A DNA stretch of 64,000 nucleotides from Rhynchospora pubera. Lineage: Eukaryota; Streptophyta; Magnoliopsida; Poales; Cyperaceae. Both the position numbers and the translations under genes were made by a program. Numbering within the stretch: the stretch's first letter is position 1; each line of letters starts with the position of its first letter. Positions 1 to 13,700 of the stretch are shown one piece after another. The notes beneath the pieces were generated by a model. The model worked only from the letters and a program-made list of their open reading frames with translations, did no database searches and was not told the DNA's origin. The stretch lies in the NCBI GenBank assembly GCA_028095005.1, contig CM051459.1, forward strand, positions 117,897,431-117,961,430, read 5' to 3'.

Positions 1-2470
1 ACACAGCCTATCTATATCATAGATAACAAATTTTCATTTTTTTAAATTCTGATCATCATTTTGTTGGTTGCCATGATCGTCAGTATTTCCCTTCCACATA
101 TAAGACAAAAACAAGACAAATGAAACATATTACTTGGAGCATTCTATAACTTTCTCATCAAAATCAACTTGACTATGACTGTAAAAACAATCTTCCTTCT
201 TCATGGGTTAAGTACTCAAGAATGTGGTGTATAATCAAGCTCCCTTGAACATGCAAGACAAAACCATAAAAGGTCTAACATAAAGATTATTTATCCTACA
301 ACATGAAAAAGTACGAGGTCAAACAAAACTGGAAAATTGATAATAATTACTCACTTGGTCAGGTCCTTGAACTTGTTGGCAAGGAACTCCTTGGCAGCAT
401 CAGTGAGAGGCTGAACTGCAGCAGCGATGGAGACATTGGAGGGGAGGTCTAGGTAGAGGAGAGCTGAATCGGTGGTCATAGGTAGACTGCGAAGCATCTG
501 GCTGCAGTAGCGCATACAGGAGGCCACCTCAAACTTGTCGGCTGCCATCAGTACATCGAGGAGGTGAGTCGGTGATGTTGTATTCAGCTTCCCACTGTAC
601 ATGAAGCTCAGCAGCTCTGTCAGCGCTGCCTCCTCTATTTCGCCCGATACAAGATATAAATCGAATGTTAGATAAGTTTGAAAAGGTAGACCATATGGCA
701 CCTATTTTGTCAGTTTAGGCATCAAAACTAAGTGAATTAACTGATACAGTGCTGTCACTTATATCCAGCTTACCCGAGTCTTTATCTATTCCCTTTTTTG
801 TATTCATAGGCTCACTTTGTACCGATATTAGTGTAATATGATTAGTTTGAGCCTATAATAGGCTTTAGAAACAAATTTCCAGACGATGGATAAGTACCGT
901 CATAACAAAATGGTGCATCGGACAGCACCAGAGGAATACAAAATTATTGTTAAATGAAACAAAGCTTAGTCTGTTTTCTACAAGTAAAAAATCCAAGTGC
1001 AATGTTCCAAATTGGAATTTTAGATTCAATTTCTTGAAAAAGTAATCCAAATATGAACATTGATGATTTCTGGAACTAAATCTTGCTAGTTCGCTTGTAA
1101 CTTGTCACCTGACCTCAGTTTACATAAGCATGGATTGATTATGGATTACCTGATGCATTAATTCTAAGTGTGGCATGTCTCTGGTCAGACTCTTTCATGC
1201 CATTAGAGAAAAGCTAAAAACAACCACAAAAAAGCACACAAGAAAGTTTGATCAGATAAGAATACCATCTGCTAAAACAGTTATAATGCAACCTAGTCTT
1301 TAATCAATACAAGAGCTAATACCTTGTAGAAAAAAGGGCTTTTAGCGGCCAAAATGGCTGAACTGATATAGAATTCCTTCACCTTCGAAACCTGAGAGCA
1401 CTCCATGCTCCATGATGATGAATCAGTACTTTGGGCATCCTCACCTGAAATTTAAAGAAATTCCAAAATGAACATACGACATTCATAAACCAAACCGTTG
1501 GAAGAGGAAACTAATCTTTTATGAACTTCTACAACTTTCTAACCAGGCAAGTGGCCATGCAACTAGAATTTAGCTAATGCAACTTACAACTAAGATGACC
1601 ACATGCAGGGAAAAAAAAAAAGAGTAGATATTATAGGAGGTAATACTGTAATTACATCCAAGCAGCGGTGATACAATTAATTCAGAACCAATTTGAAACT
1701 GAAATTACTTGAACCTATCAACATAGCGGCACCCGCAAATCACAGATTAAAAAGGTAAATAGCCAACGGAGGACCAGAAAGGGTGACACGGACCATACCA
1801 GTCAGTACATTCCAGTAAAGATTGCATATACATACCTGCATCAGAAGGAGATTCTTCTACCATGGCCACAACCTCCTCCTCTTGATTCTCATCTTCATAC
1901 CCTTCACAGTCTTCTACTTCTGCTTGGTCTCCCAATATTTGCTCTGTTGGCAGATTTCCCGACTCTGCAAAGTATATTCAAATTCTCAACGCTGACAGCT
2001 GACTGTGAAATAAACTAAAAAATAAAATTTCTATGGAAGAATTTAATGTTCCCGAAGTAGACGTCATAAAACCCATAGATGATCATGCAATCTATTTAAC
2101 AAATAAATTAATGGGATCAACGATCAAACCCTAACCCAAGCCATTCTAACACGAAAACTGATTTCCCTTTTACCAGAAATTACAAAAACATCAGATAACC
2201 TTTCTCTTTCTTGAGTTCCTCGCGGCGGCGCTTCCGATGCCGAGCCCAATCAGCGAGAGAAGAGCACCCACTCGAACCCGCCTTAATCTCCGGCGGATCC
2301 GCCACGATCTCGATCCGAAGAACCCGGTCGGAGAAGTTGACCGAATTGAACGCGAACTCAAAGTTGGGACCTCCGCCTCCGCTCGACCTCGAGAAATCGG
2401 GCTCCATGATCGCCAACGGACTGAACAAGTCGGTCGGAGGAGGACGTTTGCTCGTCGGTTCCTTGCTCAT
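1..2470 (-). CDS. LRB/POB1-like BTB/POZ domain protein (5' part, runs off the left edge)
   Basis: Substrate adaptor for CUL3 ubiquitin ligases; Arabidopsis LRB/POB1 proteins act in the nucleus on light and hormone signalling. Coding exons on the minus strand: 2470-2200, 1964-1836, 1444-1323, 1213-1150 and 634-355. All have GT-AG borders and stay in frame. The N-terminus carries MEPDFSRSS, FAFNSVNFSDRVLRIEI and the basic block ADWARHRKRRREE typical of POB1. Exon 2 is acidic. Exon 3 holds the BTB start (KEFYISSAILAAKSPFFYK). Exon 5 holds ELLSFMYSGKL and LLDVLMAADKFEVASCMRYC, leading into BACK. The rest of BACK and the C-terminal MATH-like region lie left of base 1. Bases 1-354 are intron. I start at the ATG at 2470, because the codon just before it, TTG at 2473, is not a normal plant start. 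The family call is strong; which LRB paralogue is not decided. Confidence 0.9.
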
Positions 2471-4536
2471 CAAAGGAAACGATGCGAAACCCTAACCCTA
2501 GGTCACTAGGAAACAAATTTTCGAGGGAAGAAGAAATGAGACGATGAGATCAGAACTCAGAAGAGAAGAGAAGAAAAAATTAATGAGAAACGTTCCACTT
2601 CTGCGTTGTGGGAAAAATGAAAATTTCAATCGGTCTCTCTACTCTAGTTGTAATAATAATCTTTTTTTTTTTGTTTTTAATAGTTCTGATTTGGATTTGG
2701 GGACCTTGCTTTGTGTAGAGCGTGTTGGGGGAATTGAGATCTGCTCATTCACTCTCAATTTTTATAAAAATGACTAAAATATCCTCACCTCCGTATTGTT
2801 TTTTCTCAGACTTTACCACTGGAACGAGGGTATTTTAGTCATTTATACAAGTAGAGGCGTGTCCTGAGCAACACCCGCGTGTTGCTAAATAAGGATTTGG
2901 GGACCTTGCTTTGTGTTTGCTAAATGAGGTTTTCGACTTTTCGTGCCTCTCATGTTTCCAGATTTTATGTGATTTATTTTTCGTATCGTTCTGTGTAGCG
3001 GGTGAGCAGTACAGCGCTTCAGTGAATCGCAGCATTGTGTTGCTGTTTGGGAAAGATACAGAAGATATTGGAAGAACCAAGGAACACGTAATGGACATGA
3101 ACTGAAGTGAGCCGACCACTCAAGACCTTTTCACAAGGCTTTTCTTCTTCCAGTTTTTCTCTGGGGTCTGGATTTACTCGTTGTTTGCTATTCGGTTACT
3201 TAGTGGGTTCTTTCCAAATTCAAATTTTTTTTTGTGACTCTCAAAGATAATAACGTTTTTTAAATATTTGATTTGGTCTGCCGTATAAAGAAGGAAAAGA
3301 TAAAACAGATTCCGCTACCTAAATTCGGTTTTGAATTGACTCGTCTTCCCTATTCGCTCAACTTTGAGGACCGGGTTTTTCTTGATAATTTATTTAAATG
3401 CTTCATAATTTAGTGGCTGGGTTCTGGTTCAGGAATTCAATTTTGTATTAGTGATGTAATTAGTGGCTGGATTTTTATTCCGGTGAATATACCTAAATTA
3501 GTGATGTTTCGTCTAATTTAGGTTGTTTTATATTTTAGTATTGTACTAGTGTGAAATATTCATAAAGACGTTATTGCAAAAGCAGATTATGCCGCTGAAA
3601 TTATTCCCTTTTTTAATCTATAGCTTTAATATTTGAACAGAGAAAAGCTATATAGCTAAGCATAAGATAATTTATCACAAGTGTAAATATTAAATGCCAA
3701 GCAATAGTAAGAAAATTTTCGATTTGGAGCAGAGTGAAAATGTATACAAAATGCCAGCAACTTCAAGGAAAAAGAAAAAATGACACACTCGATACTTGAA
3801 TAAAACTGGAACTTTGTTGGTTTTTTGCTTATATGTGATGTACTAAAGGTGTGTACCAGTCTGGTACAACTGGTATCCGCTATAGTACTGGCATGGCAAT
3901 TTGTTGTCTAAATAGGGTGCACATAGTGCACATCCATATATATAATGTGCTGACAGAGTGACGGTTCTTTAACATGTAGGAACAATGATGGAAAATTATT
4001 TTTTTTCTATTTTAAGAACTTAAACAGAACTACATACATATCAGGAAAATAGTTAGGAATCTCTACACAAAATTATTTTTAGACTGAATTGAACTAATTA
4101 TATCTACATTAAATGGGTAATAGGTTATGCCATTAATACTTACCAGTAAATACATATAATTAATATTGATGAATAATGCCTGAGCATACACCTATAAACT
4201 TGAAATTTGAAATTCCGAGATCATGCACCAGAAAGTAGACACTATCATGATCATGCATATCCAAAAGTTTGCTTGTATTAGGTAAATTCATATATCTTAT
4301 CAGAAAAAAATTGATATACCAAAATGTAGACAAAAGAGATAGCTGAGAAATTGTCTCGTCTCACGACTCACGAGTGGCTCAGCAAATTGTTGTTTTATAC
4401 AATTGAGAATTAACGGAATCAGTACTTTTTTAAAATTAAAAAAAAAAAAACTTTATAGAGGCTGCCAACGAAAACGGATTCAGGATTCGGGATTCGGGAA
4501 TGATCTGTTTAGGTATTCTAGTGTAGTAGTACTATG

Positions 4537-4725
4537 GGCTCCGTTTGGATGGCTTCTTCCCGGAATAAGGAATAAGGAATAACCACTTTTTACCAATAAA
4601 TTTATTTCTAACCATTCAAACTCTTCACAAAAGTTACACACTTCCCAATAAATTTATCCCTTCCCAATAAATTTCTTCCCTTCTTCCTTCTTCCTACCTT
4701 ATTCTCAACGCATCCAAACGGAGCC
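4537..4725. mobile_element. Tourist-like MITE, 189 bp (family B, copy 1)
   Basis: Begins GGCTCCGTTTGGAT and ends with its complement ATCCAAACGGAGCC. Flanked by ATG on both sides (4534-4536 and 4726-4728). A 3-bp target duplication and GG...CC ends fit PIF/Harbinger-type Tourist MITEs. Two more copies of exactly 189 bp lie at 48059-48247 and 49401-49589. No coding capacity. Confidence 0.85.
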
Positions 4726-5210
4726 ATGGAAAATTCAATTAACATTGGACAAATATGCCGTGATAAAAATACGAATCAATATACAATGATTGAAAGTAAG
4801 GAGAATACCTTTCTTTAACATACACCCAATTTCCTTCCAAACTGGCAGCCATATCTAATTTCTTTCATACTTCTGCCAGAATAAGAATAATGGACTGGGT
4901 AACAAAATGGAAATAAATTCCAATTCCAGTTCCAAATCATTCTATTTAGGTCCGTTTTCATTTCAGGTCATGCATTTTCAAATGGGCTTTAAGTTTCGCA
5001 TGATTTCCCACATGGCTGGTTTAATGGACAACCATGCTTAGAAAGCCCACGTATGCTATAAATTGTTAGTCGCGCGAAAATGCCAATGTTAACGACTAAT
5101 GAACTAATCGGGATGTTCATGTCTCCTCTGATTAGGAAAATAGTTGTTCTTAAAGGAATCCGAAATTTTGACATTAAAAATTCTTACTTCAATCGAATTG
5201 AATCATAAAA

Positions 5211-5254
<44 letters not shown>
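5211..5254. repeat. (TA)n microsatellite
   Basis: An uninterrupted run of alternating T and A of roughly 40 bp. Confidence 0.9.
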
Positions 5255-5258
<4 letters not shown>

Positions 5259-5883
5259 TTCTCATATGTTATAAAATGAAAATATTTGAGATTTAGGCCA
5301 AACTTTCCAACTATATTACTATAGCACTGACATATCTTTTACACAACAAGGAACTTGAACATCATACAATTTCATTGCGAACATAAATTCCATTCTGTTT
5401 CTAGATAGATAAATGAGAGCAGGTGAAATAAATAAAAACAAAAGGAGCAAAGAACCTCAGGTTCTTCGACGACCAGACTTGAACAAGATTTATATTTTAC
5501 AATGTGAAACAAAATGACGGGAAGAAGAATTCATGAACAAGATTAATTGATAGATTTAAGTATGTACTCTCTTTCCTAGTTGGTATGTAACAAGTAGTCT
5601 GCAAATCTTCGAGTATAATAGTGTGAAAAACAAGGAGAAAAATTAACTACCAACAAGAGAATTTTGAATTAAAATTGAAGACCAAATCATGCCATTTGCA
5701 AACAAAACTATTGTACAACACCTTACAACGGAGCCAATCCAGTTAACCAACACAGAGAGAACAGATTTTTTTTCAACCCAAACAAAATAACAAAAGGGCA
5801 AAAAGAGAAGAAAAAAATCCATATTTTACCCCAGGCCTAAATGAGAAACCATGTCATCTAAATCTAAAATTAACAGAAAGCAC

Positions 5884-8800
5884 CTATAAAGCAACTCGTG
5901 GGATCCTCATGCCAAATCCCTTTCTCATCTTCTCAACACTGCAATTTGAAAATATTAAAAAAGATTTAAGAACCACGAATTAGAACAATATTAAAAACGC
6001 TGTAAAATGTTAAGGACATTACAGGACAAAGCATTGGTTCTATGTTCTCGTTTGGTGCCAAAACAAAAGGATGACAAATTTATTAACTAATAAATCCTGG
6101 TTAGGCTCACTTTCTTCCAGAAATATAAATTCTGATTTTTTTTTGGCTTTTTAGGCCACATACTGGAGGCATGACTTCTGCCAAGCAGCTGGTGCTGGTA
6201 AAGATTATGATCAATACAATACCATTTTTTCTTAGATGTAAACAAGGGAATAATGCTTACGTAGGTGCAAGTTTTCCAAGGCTATAGAGCTCTTCTCCGG
6301 TATACTCGTCCCAGACTTTGCCTGAAACCTCAATCCGGTAAGACATACCAGGTGTACTAGGTAGGCCTCGGCTCACTAGCAATTCAAGATCTTTTCGGTG
6401 GAGCTCTCTGCCATTGATTACCACACCAGTGTTACCTCCTGCACAGTTCTTCGGCAGTGGGTAGTTGAACTCGTCTATATATGGCTGGAGGGAGGGGGGG
6501 GATGGGGGCGATATTAGCTATTACAAGAGGTAACCAAAATAATTTGAGAAACATAAGGTAAAAGATATGCAAGCACATGAACTTACAGGAATCATGCCAA
6601 GGCAGTGGTGTCCCATTATGCCCCAAAATCCAGCTCGATAGTCATACCTGAAATAGGCATTACATGTTAATACCAAATATATGAAGCATGCTAAGGGAAA
6701 ACACAATAAGAATAGAAAATGACAACAGTGAAATGATTTAAACTTTTAGCTTATAAGAATGAAAAAAGATTTCTTATAAGCCAAAACCCTAAATTATCAC
6801 GACCAGAAAATTACGAAATATTTATGCATAAATCCATATTTATAGCATAAAATGGTCTATATACACTTTGACTGCCCCAACTAACTCTCAGCATGTTCTA
6901 AACAAGAGATAGTGTGATACTCAGGATATTTCGGGCATGTAATGTAAGAGGAAATATCTTAAAGATGCTTTGCTTGATTTGTACAGACTAGTTGAATGAT
7001 TTCTTATTTAACATGGTATATAGTATGTTTCCATAACACCACAAGGGTAAGGCATACCAATAATCACCAGGAGAGATAGGTCCTGCTTGCTTCTCAGCCT
7101 TCTTGACCGTTCGATCTGATATTGCAAATCCATTGATTGAAACCTTTGATCTACCATTACCGTGGCCCCCTTTGAGACCCTTCTTAAACAAATTTGTGAA
7201 GAATGAATCACCTCCACCAACTTTCACCCCATGTATCCCAACGGTACCGACTGGTCTCTCCTCCTCATGACCCGCATCTGAATCTTGTGACAAACCCTGG
7301 TGTGGATACTCATCTGGGGAAAAATCCATCTCTGTCGGTAGAGGTACAACTGGTACATCCTTGACTGAATTCTGCTTGAAGTTCTCAGCAAATAACACAG
7401 CTTTCTCTTGCTCCGACCGAGCACTCATATTACCCTTTTCAGTATAAGAGTTATTCAGGTGCTCGTGCAGGGGTAAACTTGGCACTCGTGAAACAGCTTC
7501 GGTTTCTGATTCCATTTCCTGACTAGAGGTCGACGAATGACCCCGCAGCATCCTGTCAGACCCACTGGCATTTTCATCATGTTTTGAAGAGAAGCTATAC
7601 TTCAGGACGGGGAACCCTTTCTCCCTATGTGCATAATCAGAAACATCATCATTACTGTTTTCATTTTCATGTCCAGAGGAAACCACAATTTCATTCCCGT
7701 CAACCGTTAAAATCATTGCATGAGAGCATGAGCCACACCTCAACTTCACTTGAGCCTTCTTTTTGTCTGCAATTGGGGACCTTCTGGGGACCTGAAGCAA
7801 TTCATAGCAATTATAACAAATTACAAAAGGAGATGCCCCAGCAACTGGTTGACATGGCCGACATCTCCTGTGTTTTATTCTCCTCATTCGGTTCTCTCTC
7901 AAATTAGGCGAGTTCTCAGAGCTTCTAGCATTTCCATACCCGTGTTGGTGGTAAACATGGTATGGAAGTGCTGGTACAGCACGATGGTTGTTAAAGAGGG
8001 TTGGTGGGGCCCCCTGTACTGGCACAGGGACTTCCCTATAACAATGCAAACAGGCACAAGCAGGTTGGTGGTAGAAACCCTCATGGTGGTATGACACTAA
8101 TGGATCGGGTTCAAATTGCGGGTAAAAGTACTCTGGATTCTGGTTCCGCCACCCATAACCATGTGGATAGTAACTTGGGACTCCAGCACTATAACCTGAG
8201 CGGGGCCGGGAAGGCTCCACAACCCGTGCTGTAGATGGAGTTGCGGGATTCTGTTTTCCCACGATTTCACATGATCTCTTCACTTGGTCACGGATTTCTT
8301 CTAGCATGCGCAGAAGCACCGCTCGATCTTGTTCAAGGCCTTCAATACTAGCATTAGGTTTTTGATCATACAGGCCAATATCAGGAAGTTCCTGCTTTAA
8401 ATTTGATTGAGCAGAACCAGTGTTGACAGTTTTCGGCACACGGCGATACTTGGTCTGGTTTAATTCAGACCCGTTTTCTCTGAGTTTAAGGTCAGTCTTT
8501 GAGCAACTAGGGTTCATTGTAGGTTCATTTGCTGTAGATGGGGATGCATGACGTTGGACCTCTTTGCGTGGAGTGGGTTCAAGCCTTCTAATTGGCTTTT
8601 CGGTTTCGGCAAGTGCACTTGTGTGAAGAGGAGATGATGTCTTTTTATCTGAGTCAGGCTCCTCTACTACCTCAAGATACTTCACATTGCCTCCATTTGA
8701 TTTCTCTGGAGAAGAACCGGTTGCCTGGTTTAGCTTTTTTGCTGGGAAAAGGAAAACAAAACAATAGAGAGATGGTTAGTACAATAATTAATAGAATGTA

Positions 8801-9393
8801 AGATTACTTCAAAATCAGCTTCTGGGAAAAAAAATGGAACAATGTGGGTATGAGAGCATGACCGGCTGAAGGAGGAACCGACAAAATAGGAATAAGGTTC
8901 ATAATTTCTACAAAAGAAGTGCCGTTAATGGAGAAAAAGGGGCTAGTTTAAGTTTGTATTCTAGTTCTACAAGAAAAGCTTGAATAGTAATTGAACTGTA
9001 GTCAGCACTTGTTCCAAAAGTTCTCCCCTTTTGTCTCAAATAGCTTGGAATCAGACCAATTGCAAGATCCTTCCATGCTTATTCCCCACTTGAGTAAAAT
9101 ACCTTTTGTTGGTAACCTCAATTGGTAACATAAGGAGCAAAAAAAAAAAAAAATCAAACCAAGTTATGGGTTTCCCCTAAGAAGAAACCAAATACAAGTA
9201 AACACTTTCAAGTCGAAAAAGAAGAGCCATTGTCAAACAAAATAGCAACAAATTATGATTTGAACACACCTTGGAGTGTAGCGCCACAGCCTCCGCAGAG
9301 ATAAACAGAGAAATTGGGTAATTCAGGAAGGAGCTTCTCGCATTTGGGGCACCTGACAACTCGTATCTGCGCACCGACGTCTCCTTCCTCCAT
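5884..9393 (-). CDS. DUF3133 zinc-ribbon protein, EDR4-like ('extra-large G-like' annotation group)
   Basis: Coding exons on the minus strand: 9393-9270, 8741-7058, 6647-6587, 6484-6261 and 5938-5884. Together they make 2148 bases (715 aa plus TAG). Residues ~12-39 form an N-terminal zinc ribbon (VRCPKCEKLLPELPNF, then CGGCGATLQ). A low-complexity middle with a coiled-coil-like stretch (GLEQDRAVLLRMLEEIRDQV) follows. Residues ~330-396 are the DUF3133 double CxxC block (RRCRPCQP, CYNCYELLQVP, LRCGSCSHAM). The C-terminus encoded by exons 3-5 (YDYRAGFWGIMGHHCLG, NGRELHRKDLELL, GLGxR-like end KGFGMRIPR) is the conserved tail of the plant group to which At2g46380 and At3g61670 belong. EDR4 itself represses salicylic-acid-dependent defence. 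The family is sure; a role in defence is inference. The ATG at 9393 is the first one before the zinc ribbon. Confidence 0.88.
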
Positions 9394-9840
9394 CTCTCGC
9401 TCCTCAAAATGCGCAAATTTTTAACTCGAAAAATCAGAGGTGGGTCGGTTGTTAAGAAATAAATTGACAAAAAACCAACTAATTAAAAACCCCGCCAGGT
9501 CGCTTTCGAGCTCCCGTGGAAGTAGAACCTTTCAAAGACAGAGGAATGGGGAGAGAGTCAAAGAGAGAAGAGAGGAAAAGGAGGCGAGAGTGAGAGGTTT
9601 CAGGTTTCTTGGTTGGTTTGTTGGGAAGTGCTTGTTTGCGAGTGAGAAAATGTCGCTCGTCGACACCTCTTTATTCTATCGCGTTATTTCCGTGAGAGGG
9701 AAGATAGATTTGTACGGAAAGCAGACATGTCTCAGTAGAGAGAGAAAGTTTAGACAGAGAGAGAGAGAAGAGGAGGGAGGCAAAAGGCAAAGGCGGGTTG
9801 TGAAAGACGTTGATGTTAAATTTGCTAATCATATGGAAAA
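9394..9840 (-). promoter_or_regulatory. 5' flank of the DUF3133-like gene with GA-rich tracts
   Basis: Purine-rich on the plus strand, with GAGAGA-type runs around 9540-9590 and 9740-9790. This is CT-rich in the direction of the gene, as is common in plant 5' UTRs and core promoters. No clear TATA box was assigned. The long plus-strand ORF here (9440-9850) is explained by the GA bias. Confidence 0.4.
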
Positions 9841-9920
9841 CCCTGATTGATATTTTTACAATTCTCCCCTCTAATTTTTCTTAGTTTACGGATTGGTACA
9901 CATGGTGCGTTTATATTATA

Positions 9921-10780
9921 GGAAAAATTGGATATAACCCCCTCTAATCTTCTCTAATTGGATATAACCCCCTCAAATCCTTGAATTTGGGTATAACCCC
10001 CTCTAATCTAATTTCTCATGGATATAACCCCTTTTTTTATTTTAAATCATATTTTAAGTAAAAAATAATAATTTCTATAATCTCTGACCGATATAACCCT
10101 CCCCATCATGCTCTTCATCTAGTCGCCTCGACTTTTCGTCTTCTTAATATTGTTTATTATAAAGCTTTAATTAAAAGAAATCTGATTATTGTTTTTGTCA
10201 TCTTCCCACTACCTTTGACCAATATAACATTCTTTTTAAATTCTTCAAGAAAGCACGTAATAAGCATGGTGATTTTCAAACCTCGCTGAGCCGATCTCAA
10301 ACCTGACCATTAAAATTTTTATTTCCTTAAGTTTTGAAATCCCTTCGTCGCAAGAAATGGGTCCACAGGGAAAAGTGAAAAAAGTGTGAAAACAGTGCAA
10401 ATGAATTGAAGTACCGTCGAAAGTTTGAAAAAATAGCAAGATGAGAAGAGTTAAATGAGAGAGAATGGAAATAAATTGAAATTTAGAAGAAAATAATATG
10501 GTGATTTGGAAAGAAATGAATCAAAATTTTACTACTTTTGTTTATTAACACTGCTGAGAAGACGAAAGGTCCACAGTATGAAGAGGAGTAAGGGCACGAG
10601 GGGTATATTGGTCAAAGAATACAAATATTATTTTTTTTTTACTTAAAATATGATTTAAAATAAACAAAAGGGGTTATATCCATAAGAAATAAGATTAGAG
10701 GGGGTTATATCCAAATTTAAGGATTCGAGGGGGTTATATCCAATTAGAGAAGATTAGAGGGGGTTATATCCAATTTTTCC
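9921..10780. mobile_element. non-autonomous TIR element with repeated subterminal motifs (family C, copy 1)
   Basis: Ends GGAAAAATTGGATATAACC and its complement. The inverted repeat runs at least 75 bp. Inside each arm a ~25-bp unit (GGATATAACCCCCTCTAATC) recurs three to four times. Flanking 9-mers (TATATTATA left, ATTATTATA right) match at 7 of 9 positions, so a 9-bp target duplication is possible but not proven. The interior (~10030-10660) has no transposase-like ORF. A related copy is at 19046-20262. Confidence 0.75.
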
Positions 10781-13700
10781 ATTATTATATGTGATGGTAT
10801 TTTATATTGTATAAGCTCAAGCTAACGTAATTAAGTATACATGTATTCTTCACGAGAATGTTCTTTTTCTTTGTATAATAATGCATAATATACATGATTA
10901 ATTAATATTTTCTTTTCTTTTGAAGTTGTTTATAAATTGGTCAAAATAAGATATGTTTTCTTTTCTTTCTGTTTTTCTACTGGTGACTAATTGGACTCCA
11001 CAAAAGAATTTAATGGCGAGATGTTCCTCGTAAACCTAGTCATTTGTGGAATTTCCTTATCTCTTGAATTAAAATTAATATCTAGTCACATAATCAATGA
11101 GAAACTTTCTTTCTTTAGTATATTCAATAATTTAATAATAATATAGTACCTGTAGAAATATGACTGCCAGTTAGCAATGCACAGTGAACATGATGACCAA
11201 ATCTTTGATTAGGAACAGTCCTCATGACCATGGCATTCACAAGTCAGAGAAAAAATAATTCTCGCAATTAAGGATCTGTTAAGTACTCAACCTCCATTAA
11301 TTGCAAATGAACATGGGTATAAACATTAAAATCAATCATGTTTAGGGTTGCTTTCACTGACATATTTTTATATTTTGGAGAATGGGTCCAAAGCGTAACG
11401 GCGTGGGCATATACGCAAAAGAGATCTACTGTTAATACTTAATAACTACTAATTAAAAGTATAATTAATACAAACATCAAGTGGGACCCGGTTTCAGCGA
11501 GACTAGCATATACACCGTTTGTATAAAAGTGTTCATGATGTAGTTAATTAACGACCGAGTCAGTCGCTCTGCTGTCTCATCATACCAGTTCAGCTTTTTT
11601 AAACAGTGTATTACATGAGAAAATAATGTTATCTGTTACATGAATAATGTTATGTTGGTAGTTGACACATTCCTTGAGTGAGGTAGTGAGACCCAACTTG
11701 TACAAAAGGTCTCCAGGTTTGACAATATCTTAGTGAGAATTTATTCATTTGAAGAAGTCGCTACGTTATGTTCTGTCTAAATATTGAAATTGTTTTCTCA
11801 CAAAAGAAAATAAAAATTTCCATTTGTTTTTGAGGAAAGTCAATTCAGGAAGTAAGATATGCAAAAATATTACTATATTAGTAATGCAACACCAAAAAAA
11901 TAATAATAATACTATTTCCGAAACTTCGGTTAATTTTAAGTTTTTAACACTCGTTGGCTTTTATGATGAGATTTTGTTGATCTGCTGTTCGTTTCATCTT
12001 GTAATTGAATAACAACTAAACTGAAAATGAAATGATTGAACCTCTGATCATGACCTTTTTATTGATTTCCATACTGCTTCCAAAGACATGAAAAATTGAA
12101 AGTTGCTTCAAATGGACATTATCATTTTGAAAGGCGTACATATGCATGTTTGTTTTATTCGAACTTAAAAAAAAAAAAAGCGTTTCACAAGTTTTTCGGA
12201 ATTGGAACAATTTTTAAAAGAGGAGGTCTTTATAGACTCCATCACTCTATGGTTCCACGATTTCTTTTTGGCAGGAACCAATTAATCACGTCATTAGATT
12301 TGTCTAGGGTCAATTACGATGTATTATTAAGTTCATTGAAAGTTTTGATTTATATTGTAGCAGCACATGTAGTTTTGATTGGTGAGAAATTGTGCTTTTA
12401 AAAATATTCTAAACCCTGATCCTTAAAATTCTAAATTCTAAATCTTAAAATTGTAGTAATATTTTATCAGAGGGCGGATCCAGTGGTGGGGCGGGTGGGG
12501 CTAGAGCCCCACCTACCGCCGTCGAGTCCTGAAGCCCGTCTTTAGCCTCAATGAATTTTTTCAACCATTGGAGCACTCAAAGGTGGGGCTGAAGAACAGA
12601 AGAAGAGAAACCGTTCGATCAAATGATTCATTAAAGCACTCAGCCCCACCTAAATATTTTTGTTAGATCAAATGATATTTATGACGTGTCAATTCGACCA
12701 GAGTCTAAGAACGCATTGGATCTAGCACATTTACCATTTAAGGAGGATTTTAATTTTTACGTTAACAAAAATTATTCAATAGCAATGTAAAATATAATGA
12801 AAGATTTTCTCTCCATTTCCCTTGCAGCCTTTGACATACCACGAGTACATCAGGCGAGGTGACTTATGGTAGAAAAAAAATATCTGAATTTTTTAATAAG
12901 AATCTCACAACCGATAAATATATTTGTGATTATAAATAGAAAATCTATGTTGAATTAGCCGAAATTTTTTTTTCAGAATAAATTTCTCTCAGAGAATAGT
13001 GACTCCTCTCTGTGATACCAAAATTCTAGCATTCCCTCCAATAACTAAAATTATATATATTTTTTTGGTCCACTACTACTGTTCGTAATTGACTGCCGAT
13101 GATACAGAAGCTTACGAAATAATTAAGGGGTCGTTTGGATCGCTTAGGAATTTGGGGAATTTGAAAAAGTTGCAATTCCTAAGAATAAATTTATTGGAAA
13201 GTGTGTAATTTTGTGAAGAATTTGGATTATTTATAATAAATTTATGGTAGAAAGATGAAATTTCCAAATTTCCTAGAGAATCCAAACAGTCCGGTCAATG
13301 CTATTTGCTCAAGATCCAAGTTCAAACTAATCATTGTTTGCACGAAATATCACCAACAACTTTGTTAGATAGGATCATAGGATTCCTCGAGAGCTGCCCA
13401 GCACGAATATTGATGCCGAACTTTTTTTTTTTTTTTTAGGTAAAGACCGTAGGCTAAACATATTATTAATAAACAACTTACCACAAATATTACATATCCA
13501 TTAAAAACACTTTTTTAACCTACAGTACCACACAATATCAAATCAAAAACCATAACCAATTAATACACGCATAAAATCTATAATTACACCCCCACAATTA
13601 TTGAAAAAAAAATAAAAATGAAGATTCCAAAATGACTTCTAGTATGGAGTATCTCTTTCTCCATAAGCCTCTTGTCCTTAATATCACTTCAGCATCAAAT

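Larger units (their letters stand above)
2471..5883. other. intergenic region between the LRB-like and DUF3133-like genes
   Basis: No convincing gene. It holds the LRB-like 5' flank, a 24-bp direct repeat (2693-2716 and 2892-2915) around a small inverted repeat, one 189-bp Tourist-like MITE (4537-4725) and a TA microsatellite (5211-5254). A short plus-strand ORF at 2911-3105 matches nothing I know. The right end should contain the 3' UTR of the DUF3133-like gene. Confidence 0.6.

Noticed and set aside
2911..3105. Possible short gene ending in a TGEQYSASVN-like reading
   Set aside because: 64 codons, no homologue recognised, no promoter or splice support, and overlapped by an equally long ORF on the other strand.
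7584..8234. Plus-strand ORFs of 77-114 codons across the DUF3133-like exon 2
   Set aside because: They are antisense shadows of a well-supported coding exon with clear family motifs.
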